Part shown: in pieces, positions 26,657 through 38,700 of the stretch
How positions within the stretch are numbered: the stretch's first letter is position 1
Layout: every line of letters begins with the position of its first letter
Source of the DNA: UBA11400 sp964473555
Lineage (GTDB): Bacteria; Bacteroidota; Rhodothermia; Balneolales; HLUCCA01
Direction: 5' to 3'
Length of the DNA stretch: 64,000 bases
Assembly: GCA_964473555.1 (NCBI GenBank)
Contig: CAYYPL010000003.1
Span: forward strand, 62,001 to 126,000
The notes under the pieces: model-generated
What the model was told of the DNA's origin: nothing
Database searches by the model: none
The model's input: only the letters and a program-made list of their open reading frames with translations
Position numbers and translations under genes: made by a program

Positions 26657-29600
26657 ATGTCTGTTTCTTCTCAAGCCGGTTACCGTTTATCGCCTGAACA
26701 AACCCGAATCTGGTCACATATTTCTCAAGGTCACTGTTTAAACACCTACTCTTTGGTAAAGATCAAATCTTCAGTAGGATTGGAGACACTGGAAAATGCG
26801 CTAAAAATACTTTCTGAACACGTCGATATCGTTCGAACGCAGTTTTCAGCGACAAAAGAGCGTAAGTATCCGTTACAAATGGTTCAGAAGGATGTGGTGA
26901 TTCCAGTAAATCGGGTTTCATTGGACAGTTCCGAATCTGTTCAAGATTACGTCAATGACCGATCGAACACCGTACTTGACCATGAGTCGGGGCCACTGAT
27001 CCAGGTCGAGTTATTACAGACACCGACAGATAGCTTTGTCTTGATCGTGGCCTCGGCCATGTTGTTTGACTCGGGTAGTATGGCAAGTATCTGGTCTGTG
27101 ATCGATCAACTGTGCAGTGGAACTTTAGAGCAGCAGGAAATCCTTCAATACCCTCAGATTGCCGATTGGCAGCATAGTCTGATTCAGGAAGCAGAGGATG
27201 ATGTGCGGACCTTCTGGAATACGTACCCTCATCACGTATCCACGAACAGATCCTGGTCTGTTAAATCAGATAAAAAAGCTACCCGATCCAACACATTTGT
27301 TACCAGATCCGTCAAATTGAGCCAGGATCTGGAATCCAGACTGCAGGAGAAAGCGGGGGAACTTCAAACGGATATCACCGGATTAATCACGGTATTTTTA
27401 GCCGATTACCTGGGGCGGTACTCGGGTTCTGATCATTTGAATCTGTGCGTTATCGATCCGGTTCGGAGCTTTGATGAACTAAAAGACATTATCGGTAATC
27501 TTTCAGTAACGATACCCTGGAGATACGATAAACCCGGGAACATGGATGAAATCAAGCTTGCGGCAAGCCAGCTCCAACACATTCGCGAGTACAGTTTGTA
27601 CTTCGATTCCGAGAAAATGAGCCTGGATAGCCCGAAAACACCCGTATCAGATTTCGAAATCCATTTACCCGTGCAGATTCCGGTTCTGGAACACTTTGAA
27701 ATAGAACAGATTGTGTCTATGCGGGGTTGCCAGGGTCTTCAGTGCAGTATTCTTGACACTGAAACCGGTATGACCGTGCAATGGACGGCACAGGAATCTA
27801 TCGTTTCGGCCATCTGGTTGGAGGAACTAGCCCATCAAACTTCGGATTTCCTCAGATGGAGTACACAACACGCTGGTACGGAAATTTGGAAAAACACCTG
27901 GATATCCACAGACATCCAGAGCCAGGTTGCCCGATTATCGGGAGTACTCACAGATAAATCGGAAGTTCCACTTTTGATTGATGTATTGGATTCAACATTC
28001 AGGACACATGCTCCGGCAATGGCAGTTGTCCATGGAATGAAATGGCTAAACTATAAACAGGTACAGCAGCAAAGTCTGCGGATCGCCCGGAATCTGGTTT
28101 CGCAACAGATTACACGTGGGTCCAGAGTGGGAATTTTATTACCAAGGGGCATTGACGCCACACTGGCGATTCTGGGAGTCGTTCAGGCCGGGGCCTGTTA
28201 TGTCCCCATCGATACCGAGTATCCGGACTCCCGTATTTTATTTATGATGGAAGATGCTGAATTGGCGTTGTTGATCACTACACCAGAGTTTAAATCACGG
28301 TTTGATACGAAGATCAACTGTAAGGAAGTTTCCGATCTGTTAGTGGCAGAGAACCCAGAGACCAAGCTTCCGGTTATCCAAGGTAATGATCCGGTTTATT
28401 GCATCTTCACATCCGGATCTACGGGTACCCCGAAAGGTTGTGTGATTACACACGATCAACTCTCTTGGTATCTCGATTGGTCACTGAATGTGTATTTTGA
28501 TGGGATTTCTGGATCCAGTGTACCGCTTTTTACTTCTCTGGCCTTTGATTTAACGGTTACTACCATTTTCGGCAGTCTGATATCCGGTAACTGTCTCACC
28601 ATATTTGATGAATCTGTTCCGTTACCGCAGGTTCTTGAAACGGTTTTTGATCCGAATGCTACGACTGAAATTCTTAAAATGACTCCGGCACATGCGCTGG
28701 TACTTGCCACTACACCTGTGGCGTCGACTGGCATAAAACGCGTAATCATTGGTGGGGAGGTATTACTTCCCCTACATGTAGATACACTGCTTAATCTGAA
28801 TCCACAACTGGTCATATACAATGAGTACGGTCCTACTGAAACGGTTGTAGGATGTTCGGTAGATCTGATTCAGGCTAAAGATGAGCCGATTACGATTGGT
28901 ACTCCGGTATCCCATGCCAGTATGTACGTGGTTGATGCGAATATGAACCTGATGCCGGTGGGTGTGCCGGGTGAACTGGTTATTGGTGGAAAAAGTGTGA
29001 GCCAGGGATACTACAACCGCAAGGAGTTAACAGATTCCCGTTTCGTCACGCTTCCCTTCAATGGGGAGAGGGTGTATCGTTCGGGAGACCTTGCTTACCT
29101 GCAACACGATCGCACATTCATGTTTCTCGGCAGAACGGACTCACAGGTAAAAATACGCGGATATCGTATCGAGCTAGACGAAATCCGAACTCAGTTGCAG
29201 CAGATCCCTGGAGTCATGGATGCATTTGTCACTACTTCAACCTACACCGACGATGCTGCTCACCTGGTTGGATACGTAGTTACAAAGCAAGCTTTCGATG
29301 AGGAGCATATTCAGGCTAAGCTCAGTGAAACGCTTCCGGCATACATGGTTCCGTCATTTATTCTACATGTTGATTCGATCCCACTTACAATCAATGGCAA
29401 AGTTGATGTGAATGCACTTCCTGACCTTGCATCCTATCTTCAACAAAAAAAACGTACGGTTCGACATCCGGAAAATTCTTTGCAACATGACCTTAGCCGA
29501 ATCTGGAAGGAAGTACTGGCAATAGATGAGCTATCCATCGATGATCATTTCTTTGATTTAGGCGGACATAGTCTCAAAGCCATGCAAATCGTATCCAGAA

Positions 29601-32600
29601 TTCAGAACCAGTTACAACATAACCTACTGCTCAGCGACTTCTTCGACCATTTGACCATTGAAAAGCTCGAAAAACATCTCTCTGGTGGACTACAGTGTTT
29701 GAACTCAACCATCCCAAAGTCTAAAGAGGCTTCGAGTTATCCCAGCTCGGGGCCTCAAAAACGATTATGGGTGTTAGATAAACTTCCTGGCGCAAAACGA
29801 GCCTATCACGTATCAGAAGTATTTCAGTTAAAGGGGAAGTTGGATGTTCCCGCCTTTAATCATGCCTTGCGGACCATGATTTCGCGCCATGAGGTATTAC
29901 GAACCTCATTCAGGTCTGAAAACCATATACCCAGACAGGTAGTACATCAGGATATCAGTCCAATGGTCGAATTCATCGATGCAACCCACACCATCTATTC
30001 AGAGACGTGGATTGAGCAGGTAACCCAGGCTGTGATTCAAACCCCTTTCGATCTTGGGAGTCCAACCTTGTTCAGAAGCGTGTTGATCCAGACTGCTGAG
30101 AGCGAATATCGGTGGGTTTCATGCATGCACCACATCGTAAGTGATGGATGGTCGGTAGATATCATGCTCGAAGAAATTCAGGAACTGTATCTGGCCAAAA
30201 TAGAAGATAGACCGCCCAGAGTACCAGCTTTGCAGATACAGTACAAGGATGTATCCACGTGGATGGAACGTCGAGGGGATAGTCCCGAATACCAAGCGAG
30301 TCAAAACTACTGGTTTGACCGGTTTAAGTCGGTTCCGGAGCCAGTGACTTTTCCAATTCAGAAAGCGCGACCCAAGGTAAAAACATATCATGGTGCAGCT
30401 ATCAGACGAAACCTTGGAGAGCGATTGGTAAAACAGTTAAAATCTTTAAAATCAGAGGGCTATAGTACGTTTTTTGGACTTACTGCAGCCTTGTCCTTGT
30501 CCATTTACCGTTTCCTTGACAAGGAGGAATTGGTGATCGGAACTCCGGTTGCCGGACGATTCTTACCTGAAATGGAACCACTGATTGGATTCTTCGTGAA
30601 CGTAGTCCCATTAAAATTGACCTTTAAGGCTACCGACTCCGTTCAAGACATCCTCAATCGCACAAGAGCAACAGTTCTGGAGGCATTAGAATATCAGGAT
30701 GTATCATTTGATACGTGGACGTCAACATTGAATCATCCAGCAGACCCTTCCCGCTCACCTCTGTTTGATTTGTTGATCGTGTATCACAACAATCCCGCAT
30801 CGAACTGGAAATCGCCTGGATTCACGATACAACCCGTGCCATTCGAGGAAAAACACAGCAAATACGATCTCGTATTCGAATTTACCGAACGCCCCGATTC
30901 CATAGAATTTCGGGTTGATTACAACACCGATCTTTTCGATTCAACATCGATTAACGATTTTTGTGACTATGTTGAACGGGTAGCTTTGTCAGGCTTCGAC
31001 ATGCTAAACACCTCCATTCAGGAGCTGCCCGGCCCCACTATATCGCTTGAAGGGCCCCAATCCGACAAACTGACCTCATTACCTCTCCCCGATCCCGTAA
31101 ATCCAGATCCATCTCCAAAAAAATCAAACCAGCAAGAAGCACTTCTGGCAGCCTGGCGGAAGGCACTGGGTCGTGATGAAATCGACATCACTGATAACTT
31201 TTTCTCTTTAGGCGGTGATTCCATTAAGGCCATCCAACTAGCGGCATCCTTGTTTCAAGATGGTTACAGATTACCCATTGCTACCTTATTCAGTTATCCA
31301 ACGGTCCAGGAACTTGAATCCAGATTGATTGAGGTGGGAGTAACGGGTACCAACGAACCCGTCTTTGGTGATCATCCACCTACACCCATTCAGCAATGGC
31401 TACTCCAGCAGAACGAATCTACCAGGAACGGATTTTATCAAACTGCATTGCTCAACCTAAAGCAACCTATCCCGTTGCCTGTAATCCACTGGGCGTGGCA
31501 ACAACTGATGATGCATCACGATGCTTTACGTTCTAGAGTGAATCATCACACGGATTCAACCGAGATTCATATTCCGACAGACACGTTCGAATTTGGATTC
31601 GAACCTATAGAGGTTACCGATGCTGCTAACGTTTCGGTATCAGGTATAGCTGCAAACTGGCTTCGTACCCGGCTTGAATCATTCACAATTCAAAAAGATC
31701 CCCTGTGCCAGTTACTAGTTATCAGTTCTGAAACGCAACGAACTGTCTTTATTGCAATTCATCACCTGGTGGTAGATATCCTTTCCTGGCGAATTATCTT
31801 AGAGGACTTCAACCGGGCAATCTCGGCGATCATGAGATCCGGTTCGGTTGAGTTCCCAGCTAAATCAACCTCGTTTCTTGAATGGGCTTCGAGTACACAA
31901 GAAGCTCTAAGTAAGACTATCGGTCAACAGGCCGCCGATTTTTGGACAAAACAGTCTCGCTCCCTCACCCTTGGACTTCTTGAGCATCAACATAATCAAC
32001 CTTGCGTTTCCACAACGTTCGAGATTCCGAACTTCAATGAAACGGTAAACATGGTCGCCAGAATATTTCAGGCCTCGGTGAGTGATGTACTGATGACAGC
32101 ACTTTCCAGGGTTTTTCTTAACCTTGATGAGCGTAGCACGCTTACATTTGCCCTGGAAGGACACGGTCGAGACCTGCTCTCAGAATTATCTGTCGATCGG
32201 ACGGTTGGCTGGTTCACCAGTGAATTTCCAGTTGAAGTAACCTACCACGAAGATATGGGCAGGCATTTACGTGAGGTAAAGGAATCCAGGATTAAGGCCG
32301 AACGGTATGGAGGCTGGTTTATGTCTGTTGCCGACACTGGCCTCTTGAATTTGGTTCAAAGACAAGGCATTGGAATCAACTTCCTGGGTGAACTGAGTTT
32401 GTCTGCTGACCCTGACAATCTTTTTGAATTGATTACCGAAACCAGTGAGATCGACTCACTGATTGAATCACGGCTGAGCCTGGGTAAACAGGTGTCCCTA
32501 GTTGCACATATAGCCGATAACACGCTTCTCGTTCAAGTGAACAGTAGTCTGACCGGAAATCTGGAGTCAACCTCGGTGTCGGAGGCCCTCAAAACAGAGA

Positions 32601-32722
32601 TACATCTACTGGTTGAAGTGTTGTTACAAGGTTCTGATGGACCGGTCAACACCCCGAGTGATTTTGATTACGAGGGACTGGATATGGATAGTCTGGATGA
32701 TTTATTGAACAGCATCAAGTAA
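26657..32722 (+). CDS. NRPS 2: degenerate C-A-PCP-C-PCP-E
   Basis: A 2021-residue NRPS. Residues ~8-430 form a condensation-like domain in which the HHxxxDG motif reads SAMLFDS (133-139): both histidines are gone and only Asp138 remains. The A domain (~445-930, TSGSTGTPKG at ~585) has specificity residues that I read as D-L-T-K-I-G-E-V-G-K, close to published Asn codes. PCP Ser972 (GGHSLKA) follows, then a C domain with intact HHIVSDG (1158), PCP Ser1522 (GGDSIKA) without a preceding A domain (364 residues from the C motif), and an E domain with HHLVVDILSW (1702). The acidic C-terminus with DMDSLDDLL looks like a docking helix for the next protein, 5 bp downstream. The first C-like domain may recruit the upstream oxygenase, as interface domains do in siderophore synthetases; this is inference. 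Confidence 0.94.
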   Translation: MSVSSQAGYRLSPEQTRIWSHISQGHCLNTYSLVKIKSSVGLETLENALKILSEHVDIVRTQFSATKERKYPLQMVQKDVVIPVNRVSLDSSESVQDYVNDRSNTVLDHESGPLIQVELLQTPTDSFVLIVASAMLFDSGSMASIWSVIDQLCSGTLEQQEILQYPQIADWQHSLIQEAEDDVRTFWNTYPHHVSTNRSWSVKSDKKATRSNTFVTRSVKLSQDLESRLQEKAGELQTDITGLITVFLADYLGRYSGSDHLNLCVIDPVRSFDELKDIIGNLSVTIPWRYDKPGNMDEIKLAASQLQHIREYSLYFDSEKMSLDSPKTPVSDFEIHLPVQIPVLEHFEIEQIVSMRGCQGLQCSILDTETGMTVQWTAQESIVSAIWLEELAHQTSDFLRWSTQHAGTEIWKNTWISTDIQSQVARLSGVLTDKSEVPLLIDVLDSTFRTHAPAMAVVHGMKWLNYKQVQQQSLRIARNLVSQQITRGSRVGILLPRGIDATLAILGVVQAGACYVPIDTEYPDSRILFMMEDAELALLITTPEFKSRFDTKINCKEVSDLLVAENPETKLPVIQGNDPVYCIFTSGSTGTPKGCVITHDQLSWYLDWSLNVYFDGISGSSVPLFTSLAFDLTVTTIFGSLISGNCLTIFDESVPLPQVLETVFDPNATTEILKMTPAHALVLATTPVASTGIKRVIIGGEVLLPLHVDTLLNLNPQLVIYNEYGPTETVVGCSVDLIQAKDEPITIGTPVSHASMYVVDANMNLMPVGVPGELVIGGKSVSQGYYNRKELTDSRFVTLPFNGERVYRSGDLAYLQHDRTFMFLGRTDSQVKIRGYRIELDEIRTQLQQIPGVMDAFVTTSTYTDDAAHLVGYVVTKQAFDEEHIQAKLSETLPAYMVPSFILHVDSIPLTINGKVDVNALPDLASYLQQKKRTVRHPENSLQHDLSRIWKEVLAIDELSIDDHFFDLGGHSLKAMQIVSRIQNQLQHNLLLSDFFDHLTIEKLEKHLSGGLQCLNSTIPKSKEASSYPSSGPQKRLWVLDKLPGAKRAYHVSEVFQLKGKLDVPAFNHALRTMISRHEVLRTSFRSENHIPRQVVHQDISPMVEFIDATHTIYSETWIEQVTQAVIQTPFDLGSPTLFRSVLIQTAESEYRWVSCMHHIVSDGWSVDIMLEEIQELYLAKIEDRPPRVPALQIQYKDVSTWMERRGDSPEYQASQNYWFDRFKSVPEPVTFPIQKARPKVKTYHGAAIRRNLGERLVKQLKSLKSEGYSTFFGLTAALSLSIYRFLDKEELVIGTPVAGRFLPEMEPLIGFFVNVVPLKLTFKATDSVQDILNRTRATVLEALEYQDVSFDTWTSTLNHPADPSRSPLFDLLIVYHNNPASNWKSPGFTIQPVPFEEKHSKYDLVFEFTERPDSIEFRVDYNTDLFDSTSINDFCDYVERVALSGFDMLNTSIQELPGPTISLEGPQSDKLTSLPLPDPVNPDPSPKKSNQQEALLAAWRKALGRDEIDITDNFFSLGGDSIKAIQLAASLFQDGYRLPIATLFSYPTVQELESRLIEVGVTGTNEPVFGDHPPTPIQQWLLQQNESTRNGFYQTALLNLKQPIPLPVIHWAWQQLMMHHDALRSRVNHHTDSTEIHIPTDTFEFGFEPIEVTDAANVSVSGIAANWLRTRLESFTIQKDPLCQLLVISSETQRTVFIAIHHLVVDILSWRIILEDFNRAISAIMRSGSVEFPAKSTSFLEWASSTQEALSKTIGQQAADFWTKQSRSLTLGLLEHQHNQPCVSTTFEIPNFNETVNMVARIFQASVSDVLMTALSRVFLNLDERSTLTFALEGHGRDLLSELSVDRTVGWFTSEFPVEVTYHEDMGRHLREVKESRIKAERYGGWFMSVADTGLLNLVQRQGIGINFLGELSLSADPDNLFELITETSEIDSLIESRLSLGKQVSLVAHIADNTLLVQVNSSLTGNLESTSVSEALKTEIHLLVEVLLQGSDGPVNTPSDFDYEGLDMDSLDDLLNSIK

Positions 32723-32727
32723 CTAAA

Positions 32728-35700
32728 ATGAGCGATAAACAGGTAAAGAACATCTGCGGATTATCACCCATACAGGAGGGAATGTATTTTCACTACCTGA
32801 TGAACAAGGTAAATGATCCCTATGTCATCCAATCCCAGTATGAGTTGAATGGTCATGTTGATCTAGTTCGGCTGAAAGAAACCTTTCATGTCTTAACTGA
32901 GCGACATGACTGCCTGCGAACCTTGTTTATGCATCAGAAAACTCCTGATCCGGTCCAGATTATACTGAAGTCACGAGAGACGCCATTTGTCTTCCATGAT
33001 CTGACAGGGTCAAAAGATCCAGATGAATACATTCATACCTATTTGAAGGAAGACCGAAACAAAGGATTTGACCTTTCGCGAGATCCCCTGCTCCGTATTG
33101 CTTTATTTAAAGTTGAAGAACAGACCTTTCGTATGGTAATGACACTGCATCATATCATCATGGATGGATGGAGTTCTGGAATTATTGAGCGGGAGTTGTT
33201 CATGATCTATGCTGGTGGATCATTTCGTGACGAAATCATGAAATCATCCCCAAATTCGTTTGCCGATTACATAAAATGGCTAAAAACGCAGTCGACAGCT
33301 CAAGGAATTGAATTTTTCAAGCAAAAAATGGGTGCAATCAGCCAGTTTGCGCCGTTCACGAATGGGCGAAAGAAACTACTGGGTTTTGAAGAAGAGGTTT
33401 ACTCGCTGATTGAACGTATTTCCGGGCCGGATACCCTTCGAATCAAGACCCTGGCATCGGACCTGCGTGTTACAACGGCAGATTTGCTTCGGACGATCTG
33501 GTCATTCACCGTTGCACGGTTTACCGGAGAAAAAGCCTTCACAACCTTACATACGGTATCCGGGCGACCAGCAGAAATGCATCGTTCGTCGGATATGGTT
33601 GGTATGTTCATTAATGCCATCGTTCAGCCATTTTTGATTGAAGACCGAAGTATTCGGGATGTGGTTCGGCATCAGCACGAGTTATTTGCAGAGTCGATGC
33701 AATGGCAGCATTTGTCACTGAGTCAGGTTGCCAAATCACTTTCTGTAAGTGGCGAATTATCGGACCATCTGATCGTTATGGAAAATTATCCGGATTTGGG
33801 AGAAGAACGCTCTTTACTCGAACGAGAGATGGGATTCAGTTTCAAACCGCTAAAATCTGAAGAATCGACCAATTATCCGGTGACGGTGCAGTTCCATGTC
33901 GGTAACACCATCGAAACCCGCTTTTTCATGAAAAAATGCTGGTTCACTGAAGCTGAAATCCTTGAACTTAAAACAACGTTTGATACGGTCTTAACGGAGG
34001 TTCTGAAGGACGTTTTCAACTCAGTGAAGTGGATCACCAAGACCGGAAAAACGACTTCGGCTTCAACATTGGCCAAAGATCCTGTAAAGCTGTTCATTTC
34101 ATCCAATTTTACCGATACCAATCTTATACCCTACCTGAAATGGTGGACGGATCGGGCAGGTTTCGACGCTTCCATCACCCTGGCTGATTACAATACCGTA
34201 CACCAGCAGCTTTCAGACCTTCAAAGTGCCCTATTTTCGCATCCGGGTCCCAAGGTGATCATGATCAATCTCTCCGATCTGGCACGATTCAAGAGCGAAC
34301 TGGACGGTCAGCAGCTTGAGTCCTTCCTGAAAGACGCGCTTGGCACCATGATCGAGCCGCTTTCGAGGTATCGAGGTAGTGATCCCATCTTTTTTGTTCT
34401 TACCCCAGATAACGGAAGAGCGGACAGGATCTCAGAGGTGAATCTGAAACGCATTGGGGATGAGTTTATCGCCTCTTTATCGGACCAAAAGGCGATCAAA
34501 ATAATCGATCTAAGGATTGTCCCAATTGGGTCAAACGACCTTTTTGATCCTGTTACAGATCAGATGGGACACGTTCCCTACACTGAAGCGGGTTATGCTT
34601 ACCTGGCAAGTCAGCTGGCACGTAACCTAAGAGCCTGGAAGCACCAGCCATTTAAAGTAATTGCTTTAGATGCCGACAATACCTTATGGCAAGGGGTATT
34701 GGGAGAAGACGGAGTACATGGCATCCAGATTACTCAGGCACACAGGTACCTGCAAGAGTTTATGCTCAAGAAAAAAGGAGAGGGATTTCTACTGACTTTA
34801 TGCACCAAAAATAATGCCACCGATGTGGATGAACTCTTCGCCGTTCGTGATGACATGGTGTTAAAACACGCTGATTTTGTCTCCATAGCTGCAAACTGGG
34901 GTGCCAAATCAACCAACTTGACAGCGTTAGCGGCTGAACTCAATCTGGGTATCGACAGTTTTATATTTTTGGATGACAGTGAACTTGAGATTCGTGAGGT
35001 CATTGAGTCCCAACCCGACGTTCTTGCACTACAACTTCCAGAAGATCTGAATCAATGGAAATCATTTTTGGATCGAATCTGGGCATTTGATACCTATTTG
35101 ATCACTGAAGAGGATCGGCAGCGTACATCCATGTACCAGGCAGAGAAAAAACGGAGAGAAATCACCGAGTCGAAGGAAAATAATGCAAATTTCGTTGCTC
35201 AACTGGAAGTCAGAACGACCTTCCATCGCCTTTCTGCCGATACGATGGATCGAATGGAGCAACTTACCCAGCGCACGAATCAGTTTAATCTGAATGGACG
35301 ACGATTTACGAAATCGGAAATAACCCGGTACGCTTCAACCCCTGACCATTTCGTGTATTCAATGTCTGTATCGGACAAATTCGGGGATTACGGGATTACA
35401 GGTGCATTATTTATAAAAATAGAGGGAGTAAAAATTGTTGTAGATGCCTGGATGTTGAGTTGCCGCGTACTTGCGCGCGGCGTTGAGTATCATGTGCTCA
35501 GACACCTCTGTGATATTGCATCATCAAACGCCGCTGAAAAACTCAGGTTCCACCATAGAAAAACCGAAAAAAACATCCCCATTCAGCAGTTTTTATCAAC
35601 GGATGGATTTGTCCACACTCAACTTGCCGATACAGAGCACATTTCCGTTGAGATCCCGGCCCAACATATCCCGAAGTTGCCCGAAATTGGTAGTTATGAA

Positions 35701-38700
35701 GTGATACAAGACTTCAAGATTCCGGAAAGATCCGCCCGTGCTGTAACAGATACACCCAAAAGGTCTTTGCCGCAATCATACGATGTGCCCCACGTTGGCG
35801 AGAGTAACATAGCGTACTGGGTGTATGGGAAAGTGACTGAAGCGGAAAACCACCCCAGAAACAGTAGGTATGTAGCGGAATTGACCCGCTTAAGGCCAGA
35901 TCTGCTGGAAGAATCACGAATTCACTCAGACTCAGGGTTTAGGGTTTCCATCCCCTATCAGGAACCATTGACTCAAACCGAGATACGTATGGCAGCGATC
36001 TGGAAGACGTTGCTGGATACGGACAGAATCGGGCGTAAACATGATTTCTTTCTGTCAGGAGGAAACAGTTTAATGGCAACCCGACTGGCTTCACGGATCT
36101 ATCAGGAGTTCAAGATGGAGATAGAACTCGGAAGTATTTTTAAAACCCCGGTGTTGAGTGATTTTTGTACTGAATTAGACCAGAGGAGCATCACAAGCAG
36201 GACCAAAATCACCCCTCTGGAAACTGTAGAACTGGAGTTTTATCCGTTATCTCCGTCACAAGAGCGCATCTGGAGGTCAGAGCAGCTCTTTGAATCCCAG
36301 GCGGGATATGTTTTAGGTGGCATGTACAAGATACTTGGAAAATTTGATGTGAAGAGGCTTCAAAGGGCATTGAAATCTCTCACCAAATCGCACGCTTCGT
36401 TGAGAACCTGTTTTCCGGTGATTGATGGAGTGCCAAGGCAGGTAATTAAAAATGAAATTGAAATCGATATTCAAAAGTTGATTGAGCTCGGGGACATTTC
36501 CGATCCTGATTCTTTGAACGACCTCTTTTTCGGTAAAAAACTGGATCTGGTAAACGGCCCGTTAGTGGAAATAGGGTACGCCGAGATGAGTCAAACGGAA
36601 CATCTTCTGGCTATAAAAATCCATCATCTCATTACTGATGGCTGGTCGCAGGGGATATTGATGCATGATTTGATGCACTATTATACAACAGATGAAGATC
36701 CGGAAATTCGGACAGATGCCCGTTTTGTCGATTTCGTGCAGTGGAGTGCAATTCAGGTCAGGGAACAACTGGATACGGTATCCTCTTTCTGGAATCAAGA
36801 GTTAGCAGGTGAATTGGAGCGTGTAACCTTGCCTTATGATTACATAAGACCAGGTGTTTTAAAGAAATCTCCTCGACAATTCCGAATTGACCTGGATAAG
36901 CGCTTAATGGATGCCGTTAACTCTTTTTCACGGAAGAATCAGTTATCCCTGTACATGACGATGATGGCTGGTGTTCAGCTCTTGATACAAACGTATACGG
37001 GCAAACGAGACATCCTTATCGGATCTCCATTTTCGGGCAGAACACATCCCGATGTACATCAGACGGTTGGATTTTTCGTGAATACACTACCATTCCGACT
37101 GAAATCAGACCCGGATACTGACCTTAAATCCTGGTTGAACGAGATCCGCACCAAAACCATCAAACTACTGGAATTTCAGCATGTTCCACTCGATACAATC
37201 ATTCGTGATCTGAACATCAGCCACGATCAAAGACCGCCTTTATTCGATGTGCTACTTTTGGTGCAGGAACGCACCTTTGAGGAGCACTCAATCCCCGATT
37301 TCGAGATCGAATCGGTCGGATCGGAACATCTCGGTGCCGGGTACGATGTTGTATTTCAGGTATTCGATTCACCTGATGGCTGGGAACTTGCAATTGAGTA
37401 TCAACCTGAGTTGTATCATGAAAGATTCATCAGTATGGTGGCCGAACATTGGAAAGCCATATTATTGAATTTGACCAAAACTCCGGTAAATCAGCGAATA
37501 TCCCAGGTCGATTCATTGGATAACTCACTCAGGGACAAACTCATTCAACTTGGTTCAGGTGCCAAAAAAGAGTATCGCAGGCAAACACTCATCGACGTTT
37601 TCAAGGAAACTGTCCAGGCGTATCCATCCAATACCGCGTTAATCACCGAAGCTCATGCATCGATTACCTATTTTGACCTGGATCAACGCACCGATCAACT
37701 TGCACTCCGGTTAATCTCTGTAGGCATTGAGCCCGGCGACAACGTAGTGGTACATCTTGGTCAAAAAAGTGACGTGATTGAGTGGATGATTGCCATCCTT
37801 AAATGCCGGGCTGTATATGTGCCGGTTGATATGGAGACACCCCTGACACGGTGCGCCTATATTGCAGACAGTTGCAAACCAAAATTATGGATCAGTGATT
37901 CCAGTGAACCCTTTCTGGAGAACCCTTTGTCTGTATCGATACGCTCCATCAAGGAATTGTTAGAAATACAATCCATTGTTGATACACGTGTCCTTCCAGC
38001 AGCGGCCAGTCCCGATGAAATGGCATACATGATCTTCACCTCAGGCTCTACAGGAAGACCAAAGGGGGTTGCAGTACACCATCAGGGCATCATCAACATG
38101 ACCCACAGTCATGTTCGTAACTGTGATGTTCAGGACAACGACCGGGTATTATGCTTTGCATCCATCTCCTTTGATGCCTCTTTGTCTGAATTTTTTATGG
38201 CAATCCTTCCCGGGGCGTGTATGGTGTGTCCGCCTGCAAAGGTCAAAAAGGACGCTATTGAATTCGTACAATTTATGAACGACCTCAAGATCACCGTCAC
38301 AACACTGCCTCCCGTATTCCTTGCCAGCCTGAATCAACCCGAACTTCCATACCTAAAATCTATTGTTACAGCCGGCGAAGCTGCAAGAAAATCCGATGCA
38401 TTATATTTTGCCAAAACGAAACGCTATATCAACGCCTACGGGCCAACCGAATGCTCTGTGGGGACCAATGCCCATATCGTACATGTCCATGCAGAGTATC
38501 CAAACGGCATACCCATCGGACGAGCCTACGATAATGTTCAGTTAGTCGTATTGGATGAGTCCTTAAATCTGGCTCCATTTGGGGCTTCCGGACAACTTGC
38601 CGTGAACGGCGTGCAGGTCGCAATGGGTTATGTCAATAACCCTGAACTGACATCAAGGGCATTTATTGATCATCCCCTCTTCCCTGGCAAGACCTACCTG

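Noticed and set aside
28456..28821. 121-codon minus-strand open frame inside NRPS 2
   Set aside because: It is antisense to the A domain core, with codon use dictated by the sense strand; no domain seen.
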